From positions 744,001 to 808,000 of the forward strand of contig JADJOZ010000001.1 in NCBI GenBank assembly GCA_016713525.1: DNA of 64,000 nucleotides, in the 5' to 3' direction. The first letter of the stretch is position 1. The number at the start of each line of letters is the position of its first letter. This DNA comes from Bacteroidota bacterium (GTDB lineage: Bacteria > Bacteroidota > Bacteroidia > AKYH767-A > OLB10). The notes beneath the pieces are model-generated. The model had not been told where the DNA came from. It searched no databases and was given only the letters and a program-made list of their open reading frames with translations. Below, piece after piece: positions 16,727 to 27,067 of the stretch. The position numbers and the translations under genes were made by a program.

Positions 16727-16815
16727 GCGTTAGGGATTGAGCCAGGTACCGTGTACCGGTGAAAGCCCGCCCCGAAGGGGAACGCCCAAAGAGCGAAAAG
16801 CATCCAAAGAATAGA
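16727..16815 (+). repeat. Possible dispersed repeat with nested hairpins
   Basis: The segment begins GCGTTAGGGATTG and contains GGTACCGTGTACC, then AAAGCCCGCCCCGAAGGGG and AACGCCC, i.e. two hairpins including CCCC-GAA-GGGG. Elements with the same order (GCGTTAGGGATNG ... AAAGCCCGNCCCGNAGGG) recur between genes in several Bacteroidota genomes as I remember them. Only one copy is in this window, so dispersal cannot be shown here. Confidence 0.45.
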
Positions 16816-16979
16816 AACTCTAAAATTGACTAAAACCTGCTGTGCAGTGATTCCGATTTTTACTTTTTTGTACTACATTTGATGCAATATATCTTACCAT
16901 GCATCTTGTGCTGATTGCGGTATTTGGTTGTTATTCAATGAGATATAAAGGTATCAAAGGTTTAGGCCGGATTTAAGGG

Positions 16980-18083
16980 ATGATTTCGAATATGGTAAGA
17001 AGAATGGTGTGCATCGTGATTTTGATGATGGCATTTTATCCGTTGAAGGCTCAGTTTACCTATGAAATGGTGCCACTGGAAGTATTGGATACTATTTTTG
17101 ATAAGTCGGCAATTGATAAGCTCAGAAATGAGCAACTGCATTACCTTTCTCCTGATTATTTTACGGTTGGAGTGTATAAAAAAAGCGGCGGACTTTGTTT
17201 GATTGCCCGCGAAGGGAATCACTGGCTGGCTATGAGTTTGCCCGCTGACAATTCGATGGAGAACAAAAAACTTCAGTACAATGGTACTTATATTTTTTAT
17301 GAAACCTTTTTTACGCATGCATCGAGAGGGATATCGGGTTCGTATGGCAATTTTAATTTGATTGATCCGACAAGAAAAACATGCGTGGAAGTGCCTGTTA
17401 CCGTTAACATGGAAACTTATGATACTGATTCAGAAGATGCAATTGGACATGAAACTTCTTGTGATTCGAAGGTGATTTTGCAAAACAACGAATTGCATGT
17501 TGTAAGTTTTAGCTCCGGTAACAGCGATTGCATACAGAGTGGTGTTTATAGAATAGAGGATCGTGAATTGAAGAAGATTAAACATTTGGATGAATCGCGT
17601 TATGCCATGGTTGATGTGCGATGGGCTGGTAAAATAGCGACCTACATGAATTTGGATGAAGTCAAAACTGCCTATGGTTACGCAACAGTGGAGCCGGTCA
17701 CCGACAGCTACAGTAATTGTGCAGCCGGTGAAGTGGTTGCTCAACAGATTACCTGGGGAAATGATACTCTGGCGGTGGTGTTGCTAAATGCCGATGATTT
17801 ACAACTTGTGCGGACAATAATTGTGCTATCGGATAAGATTCCATTTGGCAAAGTGCATAAAGGATTAACTGCTAAGGAACTTTTTCAGCTATATCCGAAA
17901 GAAAAATTGCATGCAGATTTACTGAGTGATGATGAGTATATTTATCTGGATGATTTACAAATTAAAGTCGTGTTTAAAACAACGGAAGCGAACAGGGTAG
18001 GGAAGTATGATGATGAGGAATACAAAGGCTTGAAGCGACCTGATGCCGTGATAGATTTTATTGAAGTTAATTACCATGGCTAA
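16980..18083 (+). CDS. Secreted protein of unknown function
   Basis: 367 residues with a signal peptide (about 1-24, ending LKAQ; an in-frame ATG at 16992 would shorten it by four). The mature protein is mixed alpha/beta, acidic near the C-terminus, with several Cys and a final PDAVIDFIEVNYHG strand. No family is recognised. It overlaps the next gene by 8 bases (stop 18081-18083, next ATG 18076), so the two are translationally coupled. Confidence 0.65.
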   Translation: MISNMVRRMVCIVILMMAFYPLKAQFTYEMVPLEVLDTIFDKSAIDKLRNEQLHYLSPDYFTVGVYKKSGGLCLIAREGNHWLAMSLPADNSMENKKLQYNGTYIFYETFFTHASRGISGSYGNFNLIDPTRKTCVEVPVTVNMETYDTDSEDAIGHETSCDSKVILQNNELHVVSFSSGNSDCIQSGVYRIEDRELKKIKHLDESRYAMVDVRWAGKIATYMNLDEVKTAYGYATVEPVTDSYSNCAAGEVVAQQITWGNDTLAVVLLNADDLQLVRTIIVLSDKIPFGKVHKGLTAKELFQLYPKEKLHADLLSDDEYIYLDDLQIKVVFKTTEANRVGKYDDEEYKGLKRPDAVIDFIEVNYHG

Positions 18084-18870
18084 ATACAAACTTATTTTTG
18101 TACTTTTTTTGGTGGTAATGGTCGCGGTTGTCAGGCACCGAAAACTACGGAAGAAGCTGCAAACGGATCGGATTCAACGGCGAGTTCGGATGTGGTGTTG
18201 ATTGATTCAGCAGCATCCGGCATGAATGCATCGGTAAGTGATTCTGAACAGGAGCAAAATGTTATAGAGGTTCAAGACACTGTTATCGTGAAAAGCAAAG
18301 TATTTGAAGTCAATAAGCTAAAGTGCTATTGGGAATACACGGCTGAGCGTTTGATTCGAGTGAAAGATCAGGAACATAATTTACGGATTATACAAATGCA
18401 GTTGAAGGAGGCGGGAAAAGAACGGGTGTTATTTACACCGGAGAATTCACCTGATTTGGCAAATACATTTTATAGTTTGACAGAATTAGAAAATAATGGT
18501 GATTATGTTATCAGTTGCGAAGACAAAAATGCGGATTCGTGGTGTGATTATGAGATCTTGTTTGAGCGTGCAGCAGCTGGAGCAAATACGTCAACCAATG
18601 TATTTTTATTTGATCCGAAGAGCAGCAAATTTGAGTATTCGCAATTATTCAGCGGTACGAACATGGAATATGACAAAGATAAAAACATGATTAAGACATT
18701 CTGGAAGATGAGTGTGGATGACTATGTGTTGACCTATACCTACTTTGACGGCAGATAAAAAGGCAATTGATTATATTATTGAAGAGCAGTATGAAACAGA
18801 TTCGGTTACGGTTGTGAAGAAAAGAGATGGAAAAATTGTTAGTTGGCGAAAAATGGCGAGTGGGGAATAA
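18076..18870 (+). CDS. Lipoprotein of unknown function, two frameshifts
   Basis: Starting from ATG 18076, the first 16 codons give a signal peptide (MAKYKLIFVLFLVVMV). The lipobox Cys then appears one frame over (GCQAPKTTEEAA), implying a lost base near 18125-18130 after GTCGC. The main frame continues DVVLIDSAASGMNASV and through about 188 codons. It stops at 18756-18758, but the adjacent frame continues DKKAIDYIIEEQYETDS to a stop at 18868-18870, so a second break lies near 18745-18755. The mature part is charged and lacks known domains. The stop/start overlap with the preceding gene suggests one envelope operon. Confidence 0.55.
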
Positions 18871-18883
18871 TAAATTAAGTTAA

Positions 18884-19771
18884 ATGAAGATAAATCCATT
18901 TAAGAGAGTTCCGCAATCGTTCGACATGAAATTGACGCGTACCTGTAAAGTCTGCGAGAACACTTTCAGCGGACGATATTGCAATTTGTGTGGTGAGAAA
19001 GTTACGGAGCCGGAGGAGCGATCGATTTTGAATTTCCTGGATCATTTGCTGAATGCATTTACCTTTCTGGATGGGAAATTTATAAAGAGTCTGAAGCTTT
19101 TACTGTCCAAGCCCGGACAATTATCGTGGAATATAGCGGAAGGCATCCGGGTTCCTTATATGAAAATGATATCGTTATTTTTTGTGGCCAACTTTTTTTA
19201 TTTTTTGTTTCCTGTTTACGATACCTATAATTCCACTTTAAAAACCCAAATGAATGATTTGGGGGCTCACAGTCGGCGGGCAACAGAAATTGTGGATGAG
19301 CATTTAACGAATCATACGATGCCGATGCAGGAATTCCAGGAGCGGTATCAGGATAAGTCGACGAATTTATCGAAGATGTTGATAGTACTTTTGGTTTTGA
19401 TGTTATCGGTGATATTGATGGTGGTTCATCACCAAGGGAAAAAGTATTTTTATGATCATTTACTATTTGCTTTGGAATTTTATAGTTTTCAATTACTCGT
19501 GAATCTGGTTGTTCTTGCAAATATCTTTTATTGGGTGATTCAGGGTGCAGCTTATTTTGGAATGGATTGGAAATTTTTGACAACGGGAAATCTGTTTAGT
19601 GTAATCAGTACGATTACCATTTGCTATTTTTTATTTAGGGGTCAAATAAATTTCTACGGAAGTAAATGGTACTGGTCGGCTCTCAAAACACCTTTGCTAA
19701 TACTTCTTATGTTTAGCACCATTCATCTTTACCGGATAGCATTATTTTATATCACCATGTGGTTTTTATAA
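18884..19771 (+). CDS. DUF3667 domain membrane protein
   Basis: 295 residues. The N-terminus has a zinc-ribbon-like C-x2-C ... C-x2-C cluster (CKVCENTFSGRYCNLCGEKV, about 22-42), then a helix and a DUF3667-like segment (GKFIKSLKLLLSKPGQLSWN). Four or five transmembrane helices follow between about residues 95 and 293. DUF3667 proteins are common Bacteroidota membrane proteins of unknown function. It starts 13 bases after the previous gene and is probably part of that operon. Confidence 0.8.
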   Translation: MKINPFKRVPQSFDMKLTRTCKVCENTFSGRYCNLCGEKVTEPEERSILNFLDHLLNAFTFLDGKFIKSLKLLLSKPGQLSWNIAEGIRVPYMKMISLFFVANFFYFLFPVYDTYNSTLKTQMNDLGAHSRRATEIVDEHLTNHTMPMQEFQERYQDKSTNLSKMLIVLLVLMLSVILMVVHHQGKKYFYDHLLFALEFYSFQLLVNLVVLANIFYWVIQGAAYFGMDWKFLTTGNLFSVISTITICYFLFRGQINFYGSKWYWSALKTPLLILLMFSTIHLYRIALFYITMWFL

Positions 19772-19907
19772 ACTTTCCGGATTTTGAATATCCCGTTAAC
19801 AGGCAACCTGGTTCCTGCAACCATTTAAATAAACGCCTATATTCGTTTATACTTGCTCATGAATAAATGAGGGTTTATTTTTGCCGGCGATTTAATTTTT
19901 GAGGTTT

Positions 19908-19937
19908 TTGTAAATGTCAGATCTTTTTATACATTTG
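19908..19937 (+). promoter_or_regulatory. Promoter of the S8 peptidase gene
   Basis: TTG at 19908-19910, a 19-base spacer and a perfect TACATTTG at 19930-19937, about 45 bases before the start codon. Confidence 0.65.
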
Positions 19938-19982
19938 TTAATTCCTCAACTCTAATTTTTCAAACCTAAAAAAACTAACCTT

Positions 19983-21530
19983 ATGAAGAAAAACCTTATT
20001 TATGTATTTCTGGTTGTGCTGACCGGTGTTTTTGCCTGTAACAAACCAGAAGACAATCTCCCGGAACCACAGGAGGGAGTGCTGAAGCAGAAAGCGAATC
20101 CGGTAGCAGTGCCGGCAGGTGATCCGTTATCGCAGACTGACCTTGATAAAACGGTAATTGGTTTGCTGGAGTCTCGCAATGATTTTCAGTGGGAATGGGT
20201 GGATGTAAAAACACTTTGGAGTGCCGTTCAGTACAACGATCATTCTGTGGCAATTGGGTATAAGCCTTTGGGAGCCGGAGATATCAGCAGCAAACTGCAT
20301 GAAATTAATGTTAAATCGGGTGCCTACAAAGAAGTGCATGATGCGCTGATAGCTTTTATTCTGAAAGAATTGAATTCGGTAGCTGAAAATCCGGTTTCGT
20401 TGAATGATATTTTAGTTGAAGATGATCAAGTGTTGCCAATTTTAACTATCCGGTTAACGGATAAAAATGTGCTGACAGCGCTATATAATCTGGAGAATGT
20501 GCGTTACATAGAACCACTCGATTACTGGCCTGCCGACCTCAGTCGCATCAGTTCTTCATCGGGTTGTGATGCCTCAACACAGGCATTGAATGCTGCTGAT
20601 TATACTACAATTACTCCGGGAGCCAGATTGCCCTGGAATTACAATAATCAGAATGTTCCTGCTGCCTGGAATGTGAGTCAGGGACAAGGTATAACCATTG
20701 GTGTGATAGATGCGGGAATAAGTTCATCACAACCATTATTGGGTGCATCCTTTAACAATGGTGACTCCAATGTTGGTCGCGCTATAAGCACCGATTACAC
20801 TTTGGGAAATGGTCCGTATAACAGTTGTACGCATGGCAATAGCATGTGCGGACAAGCTGCAGGGCCACGTAACAACCAGAATGCTACAACCGGAGTTGCC
20901 TATAAAAGTAATCTGCATTTCATCCGTGCCTGTAACGATGTAGTTTTGGATGCCTCTTCTGAAAAAACTGCTGTCAAAAATGCACTGATAAGAATGGGCA
21001 ACAGGGGAGATGTAAAAATTATCAGTATGAGCATTGGAACACCATTTTCGAGTGGTGTGTTGAAAGATGGAGTTGACTATGCCTATGGTTTAGGTAAATT
21101 TATACTCGCTGCGGCAGGTACTTCCTTTAGCTGGACCAGCTGGTGGGGAGTTATATATCCTGCAGCTTATAGCTCATGTGTTGCAGTAACCGGAGTAAAG
21201 GAAAACGGTTCCAAATGCAGTTCATGCCACGATGGGGGGGCTGTTTTGTATACCATTACCATGGAAAGAACTGCAAACAGTAATCGCAATTCACTCACAC
21301 TTCCATTCTCAGGTGTAACACCATCCTACATTGGAGGTAGTTCAAGTGCTACTTCAACCGCTGCCGGAATTGCAGCTCTCGTGTGGAGCACAAAACCGAA
21401 CATGACCAGAGCTCAGTTGCAGACTTGTTTGACTAACACAGCTCAGTTTTATCCAAGCCGCAACAGTACTAAAGGATATGGAAACCTGAATGCAGGTTCA
21501 GCGGTGAACTATGCTGTTGCCAACTACTAA
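19983..21530 (+). CDS. S8 family (subtilisin-like) serine peptidase lipoprotein
   Basis: 515 residues. The lipobox Cys at residue 19 predicts an outer-membrane or surface lipoprotein. A propeptide-like region (50-215) precedes the catalytic domain. The catalytic triad is visible: Asp243 in TIGVIDAGIS, His284 in SCTHGNSMCG and Ser454 in GGSSSATSTAAG; the oxyanion Asn is likely in the intervening region. The Ser motif is GSSSAT rather than the usual GTSxAxP. No T9SS C-terminal domain is present, so export is by Sec and the lipoprotein pathway. Upstream promoter and downstream terminator make it a single-gene unit. Confidence 0.88.
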   Translation: MKKNLIYVFLVVLTGVFACNKPEDNLPEPQEGVLKQKANPVAVPAGDPLSQTDLDKTVIGLLESRNDFQWEWVDVKTLWSAVQYNDHSVAIGYKPLGAGDISSKLHEINVKSGAYKEVHDALIAFILKELNSVAENPVSLNDILVEDDQVLPILTIRLTDKNVLTALYNLENVRYIEPLDYWPADLSRISSSSGCDASTQALNAADYTTITPGARLPWNYNNQNVPAAWNVSQGQGITIGVIDAGISSSQPLLGASFNNGDSNVGRAISTDYTLGNGPYNSCTHGNSMCGQAAGPRNNQNATTGVAYKSNLHFIRACNDVVLDASSEKTAVKNALIRMGNRGDVKIISMSIGTPFSSGVLKDGVDYAYGLGKFILAAAGTSFSWTSWWGVIYPAAYSSCVAVTGVKENGSKCSSCHDGGAVLYTITMERTANSNRNSLTLPFSGVTPSYIGGSSSATSTAAGIAALVWSTKPNMTRAQLQTCLTNTAQFYPSRNSTKGYGNLNAGSAVNYAVANY

Positions 21531-21552
21531 AATTTAAAAACCAACTTGTATA

Positions 21553-21585
21553 ATGCCGCCGGATCATTTTTCGGCGGCATTTTTG
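21553..21585 (+). terminator. Terminator of the S8 peptidase gene
   Basis: ATGCCGCC / GGCGGCAT stem with a 12-base loop, followed by TTTTTG. Confidence 0.8.
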
Positions 21586-21698
21586 TTTAAATTATTAACA
21601 ATTAAATGCCTTTCAAATTTTAGTGCGGTCGTAATCAATAGGATGTGAAAAACTTTTCAACTTATTTTGATGTCGAATACATTCTACATGGCTGCTAC

Positions 21699-21729
21699 TT
21701 GCGCTGTCTAAGTAATAGCGGTATTTTAG
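21699..21729 (+). promoter_or_regulatory. Promoter of the M4 peptidase gene
   Basis: TTG at 21699-21701, a 20-base spacer and TATTTTAG at 21722-21729 (7 of 8). Transcription would start near 21735. Confidence 0.5.
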
Positions 21730-21740
21730 CATATCGAAAG

Positions 21741-21772
21741 CGGACAACCCCATTGTCCGGTTTTGTTTTTTA
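21741..21772 (+). terminator. Terminator-like hairpin in the leader of the M4 peptidase gene
   Basis: CGGACAA (21741-21747) pairs with TTGTCCG (21753-21759), followed by GTTTTGTTTTTT. It sits just after the predicted transcription start and 25 bases before the start codon, so it may act as an attenuator or as a 5' stabilising hairpin. Confidence 0.5.
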
Positions 21773-21796
21773 AAACACATCTAACCAAAATTACCT

Positions 21797-24700
21797 ATGC
21801 GTAAATTACTACTTGGCCTGGGAATGACCTTCCTTTCAGGTTCCATGATGGCCCAAAATCTTGTTGGCCGCGAAGCTGAAAAATTTCATCCTGCTGCACA
21901 ATTCGTGCGATTTGATGACCGTACACCGGCACCATTATTTGTATCGTTCCGTGACAACAGTTATGTTCCGGCATCGGCAACTACTGCCATCATGAAAGAA
22001 GTTTTACAACTTTCTACAAATGACAGCTGGCAATTAATTCGCACCGATCATGATGAACTGGGCATGCAGCACCACCGGTATCAGCAATTCTACAAAGGTA
22101 TTCCTGTTCAAACCGGTGAATATATTGTGCATGAGCAACAAGGTGTGATTAAATCCATGAATGGTGTTTGTTACAAAACCCTTCCGGTAGCTACCAATCC
22201 CGTAATTGGAGAGTCGGAAGCATTGGATCGGGCCTTGAAAAACATCGGTGCATCAGTTTATTTGTGGGAGACTCCGGATGCGGAGCAAATTGCTTTAGTT
22301 GGACATTCACATGGCAAAGATCGTCCGAAGGGAGAACTGGTTATTTTGCCTTCTTTAGGATTTGAAAAAGGACAAACGACTTCACTTTGCTGGAAGTTCG
22401 ATATATACGCTCATGAGCCACATCAGCGATATAATGTTTACATCAATGCCGAAACTGGCAAAATGATGTTTAAAGAAAGTCGCATCTGCACTTTTGCTGC
22501 GAATGGTTCAGGTAATACACGTTACAGCGGATTGCAATCATTTACTACTGATTCAATAGCACCAGGCAGCTATCGTTTACGGGATGTTACCAGAGGTGGT
22601 GGTGTTGAAACATATGATTTGAATAATGGTACCAATTATGGTACAGCTGTCGATTTTACCGATGCCGATAACTTCTGGAATACTACCACCAATCAGGATG
22701 ATGCTGCATTGGATGCACATTGGGGAACCCAGATGACTTACGATTATTATTTCCAGACACATGGCAGAAACAGTTACAACAATGCCGGTGCTGTACTTCG
22801 TTCCTATGTTCATTACAGTTCCAACTATAACAATGCCTTCTGGAATGGTTCACAAATGACTTATGGTGATGGAAATGGATCAACCTTTTCACCACTCACC
22901 GAACTGGATGTGGTTGCACATGAATTAACACATGGAGTGACTAACTTTTCATCTAACTTAGTTTATTCTTATCAGTCAGGTGCATTAAATGAATCATTCA
23001 GTGATATCTTCGGAATCACAGTTGATTTCTTTGCACGTCCCGGTACTGCAAACTGGTTATTGGGAGATCAGTGTTATACACCCGGTACACCCGGTGATGC
23101 ATTGCGTTCTATGAGCAATCCAAATTCAGCGGGTGATCCCGATACTTATTTGGGAACTAACTGGTACACCGGAACCGGAGATAATGGTGGTGTTCATCAG
23201 AATAGCGGCGTACAGAATTACTGGTATTACCTGTTAAGTATTGGTGGATCGGGAACCAATGATGTTGGTTTCAACTTCAATGTTACCGGAATTACCATCG
23301 CCAAAGCACGTATGATAGCCTATAGGAATAATACATTTTACTTAACATCATCATCTCAATACAGTGATGCAGCATTTTATTCCTTACAGTCTGCAACCGA
23401 TTTGTATGGTAACTGTTCACCTGAGGCAGTATCCGTTAAAAATGCCTGGGATGCTGTTAATGTAATGGGATTACAAATAAATGCTAACCTGGTTGTGTCT
23501 GCAAGTCCGGTTTGTTTAGGTGGCCCAATTCAACTTAACGCTGCAGGTGGTGTTTCTTATTCATGGACTGGTCCGGGTGGATTTACTTCAACATCAGCAA
23601 CTCCGGTAATTCCTGTTGCAACATCCGGTACTAATGGCGTTTATACCTGTACAGTTACAGATGCTAACGGATGTTCAGGCAGTAAATCAGTGACTATTGC
23701 TGCAAATCAGTCTCCAACAGTTAGTGTTAGCGGAGCATCACCAATTTGTTCAGGCTCATCAGTGAATCTTTCTGCTACAGCAGCAGTTTCGGGTTCAGGA
23801 AGCAGTACCGGTTCAAACAGCACCGATATTGCAATTCCAGATGCCAATCAAACAGGTATTTCGTCTACGATTGCCATCGGACAATCAACAAGTGCTGCTT
23901 CAATTATTTCTGTTACCATCGATAGTTTGATTCACCCTTATGTAGCCGATCTTACTTTGCGTCTTATTGCTCCAAACGGATCATTCATAAATCTTGCTTC
24001 CGGAGTAGGAGGGGCAGGTGATAATTTTTATGGAACAGTATTTACTTCATCGGCCACTACAGCTATTGGTTCAGGCACGGCACCATTTACCGGTAATTTC
24101 CTTCCACAATCACCATTCAGCAACCTGACAGGTTCCGCAAATGGTACATGGACATTAAACGTAATTGATGGCTTCGGACAAGATTTAGGAACACTTTCCA
24201 AATGGTCGATTGCTCTAGCTCCAAATACCATTATTTCATATAGCTGGTCACCATCAACCGGATTAACAACCACAACAGGTGCTACTACATCAGCATCTCC
24301 AACTTCTTCTACAACTTATACCGTAATTGCAACCGATGTTTTAGGATGTACAGCATCTGCAACTGCAGCTGTTGATGTTTCCAATATTGAAATTACCGGT
24401 ATCGTAACTAATCCGCTATGTCCGGGAGGAAACGGAACAATTGATATCAGTCTTGCCGGAGGCAGTGCGCCATATACCTACAATTGGAGTGATGGAAGCA
24501 CCAATGAAGACCTTCAAAGTACTACACCCGGATTTTATACTGTAATCGTTACTGATGCTGCAGGGTGCTCTGTTACGTTTGTCAGACAACTTACTTCACC
24601 GGCAGCATTCAGTGTTGGTATATCGGCTTCTGATGCCACCTGTGGCAATAATGATGGTACCTTCACCTCCGGGACCTGTTTCGGGTCCTGCCGGAGCATG

Positions 24701-26468
24701 CCGAAATCAGAATAACGTTACCTTCTCAGTAGCAGCAATTCCGGGAGCAACCTCCTATAACTGGACACTACCAAATGGTGCGAGTGGAACATCTGCAACA
24801 AATACCATTGTAGTTTCTTTTGGATCAACTTATGTAACAGGAAATATTTGTGTGAGCATTTCAAATGCCTGCGGACAAAGTTCTGCTACTTGTTTTCAGG
24901 TTCCATATTTGAATCAGGCTGCTTCAACTCCACCATCCCTTACCGGTACATTGCAGGCATGTGCAGGTACTACCCAAACATATACTGCAGCAACTGCTTT
25001 CAGGGCAACTTTTTATAACTGGACAGCACCAGCAAATTCAGTTATTGTGAGTGGTCAGGGTACCCAGACAGTAAGTATTGCTTTTGCTTCTAATTTTATC
25101 TATGGTGATATATCAGTGGCTGGTGGAAATTGTATCGGTTTAAGTAGTGTTCGAAAACTGAGAGTTTACAATAAGCCATCTATCCCGGGTGTTATTTCGG
25201 GACCATCAACAGGTGTGTGTGCAGGATCGAATGGTACTTATTCTATTGTACCTGTAGTTGCTGCAACCACTTATAACTGGACGGCTCCGGCCGGTGCTAC
25301 TATAACGGGAGGTCAGGGTACTACATCAGTTACAGTTGACTTTGGGCCGACTTATACCAGTGGTAATTTAATTGTCAACGCATCTAATAGCTGTGGAAAC
25401 TCTAACAACAGAATTTTAACTGTTGCCTCCAAACCTGCATTGCCCGGACCTGTTTCCGGTCAAAGTGGATCTGTTTGCCCGGGTTCCGTGGTCACATATA
25501 CCATTGCTGCTGTTCCTGGAGCTTTAGGATATAATTGGACAACACCTGCAAATACTACCATATTATCCGGACAAGGTACCACTTCTGTTTCGGTATCATT
25601 TAATACAGGATTTGCAGGCGGAAACCTGCTTGTTAATGCAACCAATGCGTGTGGCACTTCCAATAATAGAGTGCTTTCTTTAGCGGGTGCTCCTGTTAAA
25701 CCGGGTGGGATTACATTAAATGCTCCAATCACCAATATTTGTGGATTAACATCAGCAACATATAGTGTTCTTCCTACTGGAAATACATCTTCCTATCAAT
25801 GGGCTGTACCTGCATTTGCAACAATAATTTCAGGTCAGGGCACAACTTCAATTACAGTAAGTTATTCTAATACATTATCAGGTACAGGAAATGTTTGTGT
25901 ATCAGGAATAAATAATTGTGGAGCAAGTTTACCACGATGCACCACAGTTACATCATTGCCAAACCGCCCATTAGCAATTACAGGTACGAATGTAGTGTGT
26001 GCCGGTCAGCAATCAATCAATTACACAATTCCAACCGAACCCGGTGTAGTATATACATGGGCTGTACCTTCAGGTGCAAGCATTGTAAGTGGCCAGGGAA
26101 CAGGTAATATTGTTGTCAATTGGGGGGCAACTGCCGGAAACATCACTGTTTTTGGTACCAATAATTGCGGAAATTCATTGAACAGATTTTTAAGTGTTGC
26201 TATTAATTGCAGGTTAACTTCAGCAGCAATGTTTAAAGCTTCCCTGTTCCCAAATCCTGCACGTACAACATCAATGTTGAAACTTGAAGGAAATCATGGT
26301 GCATATGAGGTTAACATTTTTGATATGACCGGAAAGGAAGTCATAAGTTTACAAGGTACCAATGAATCCATTGAATTACCATTAACCGGAATTGAAGCCG
26401 GAATATATATGGTTCGAATAACAACTGCTTCGGGTAATACGGAAGTATTGCGATTGGCAGTAGAATAA
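21797..26468 (+). CDS. Giant secreted M4 metallopeptidase with Ig/PKD-like repeats and T9SS sorting domain, frameshifted
   Basis: The first 972 codons contain a signal peptide (1-19), an FTP/PepSY-type propeptide (about 60-190) and a thermolysin catalytic domain. Its HELTH zinc motif is near residue 374, with NESFSD supplying the third zinc ligand near 398. After it come an Ig-like domain, a P-like domain (SVTIDSLIHPYVADL) and a SprB-type repeat. The first frame ends at 24713-24715 after GNNDGTFTSG. From about 24670 the other frame carries PPGPVSGPAGACRNQNNV, several repeats of about 85 residues (NYNWTxPAGATI..GQGTTSV type), and a C-terminal sorting domain (LFPNPARTTSM to VLRLAVE, 26466). The SprB-type repeat is cut short at the break, so some bases may also be missing. 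M4 peptidases degrade extracellular protein; T9SS exports them. Confidence 0.88.
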
Positions 26469-26490
26469 AAATAATACCTCAATAAACCGG

Positions 26491-26522
26491 AAAGGGGCTT
26501 GCAATTGCGGGCCCTTTTTTTG
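26491..26522 (+). terminator. Terminator of the M4 peptidase gene
   Basis: AAAGGG / CCCTTT stem with inner pairing GC...GC around TTGCAATTGC, followed by a T-run. Confidence 0.6.
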
Positions 26523-26541
26523 TTTTTGATCAGAATAGCTT

Positions 26542-26549
26542 TATGTTTG
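26542..26549 (+). promoter_or_regulatory. -7 element of the DinB gene
   Basis: Perfect TATGTTTG, 22 bases before the start codon. No TTG at the correct spacing was found. Confidence 0.4.
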
Positions 26550-26570
26550 TGTCTGACTAGAAAATAAGTT

Positions 26571-27065
26571 ATGAGAACAGAATCCATTGTACTTGCTGAT
26601 GTGATGAATAAAACACGTCAACTCACAGAACTCTATTTAAATCTTCTGAAAAATGCCGATCCTTATCAAGTGTATGAAGTTGATGGTAAAAAACTGAATA
26701 GTATCTTGTGGATTAAAGCACATCTTTCGGTGACTGAAAACTGGCTGTTACTAAGAAGTACCGGTGGAGAAGCCATTCGTATTCCGTGGGCAAAACAATT
26801 TGGAATTGGTTCTGTGGTTCCGGCAAAAGAAGAATACCCTGCTCAGGATGAAATTGATGCAGTTTTCAAAGAAGTTCATCAGAATGCAATTTCATTCATC
26901 AGTACCATTGCCGATGATAAACTGGAAATTGTAAATGCAACCGGGTTTGAATTTGCGGGAGAGAATTCAACCCGTTCAGTAATTATACATGCCATCCGTC
27001 ATGAAGGAACACATTCAGGGCATCTGGGATGGCTGTGCAAATTGAATGGTATTAAAACCATTTAA
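26571..27065 (+). CDS. DinB-family protein
   Basis: 164 residues forming a four-helix-bundle pattern. Candidate metal ligands are a His in SILWIKAHLSVTENW (about residue 48) and two His in the C-terminal HAIRHEGTHSGHLGW (about 140-153), which is the usual DinB His-triad arrangement. DinB-fold proteins include metal-dependent thiol transferases and hydrolases; the substrate is not known here. It is convergent with the Fnr-type regulator, with two bases between the stops. Confidence 0.8.
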   Translation: MRTESIVLADVMNKTRQLTELYLNLLKNADPYQVYEVDGKKLNSILWIKAHLSVTENWLLLRSTGGEAIRIPWAKQFGIGSVVPAKEEYPAQDEIDAVFKEVHQNAISFISTIADDKLEIVNATGFEFAGENSTRSVIIHAIRHEGTHSGHLGWLCKLNGIKTI

Positions 27066-27067
27066 GT

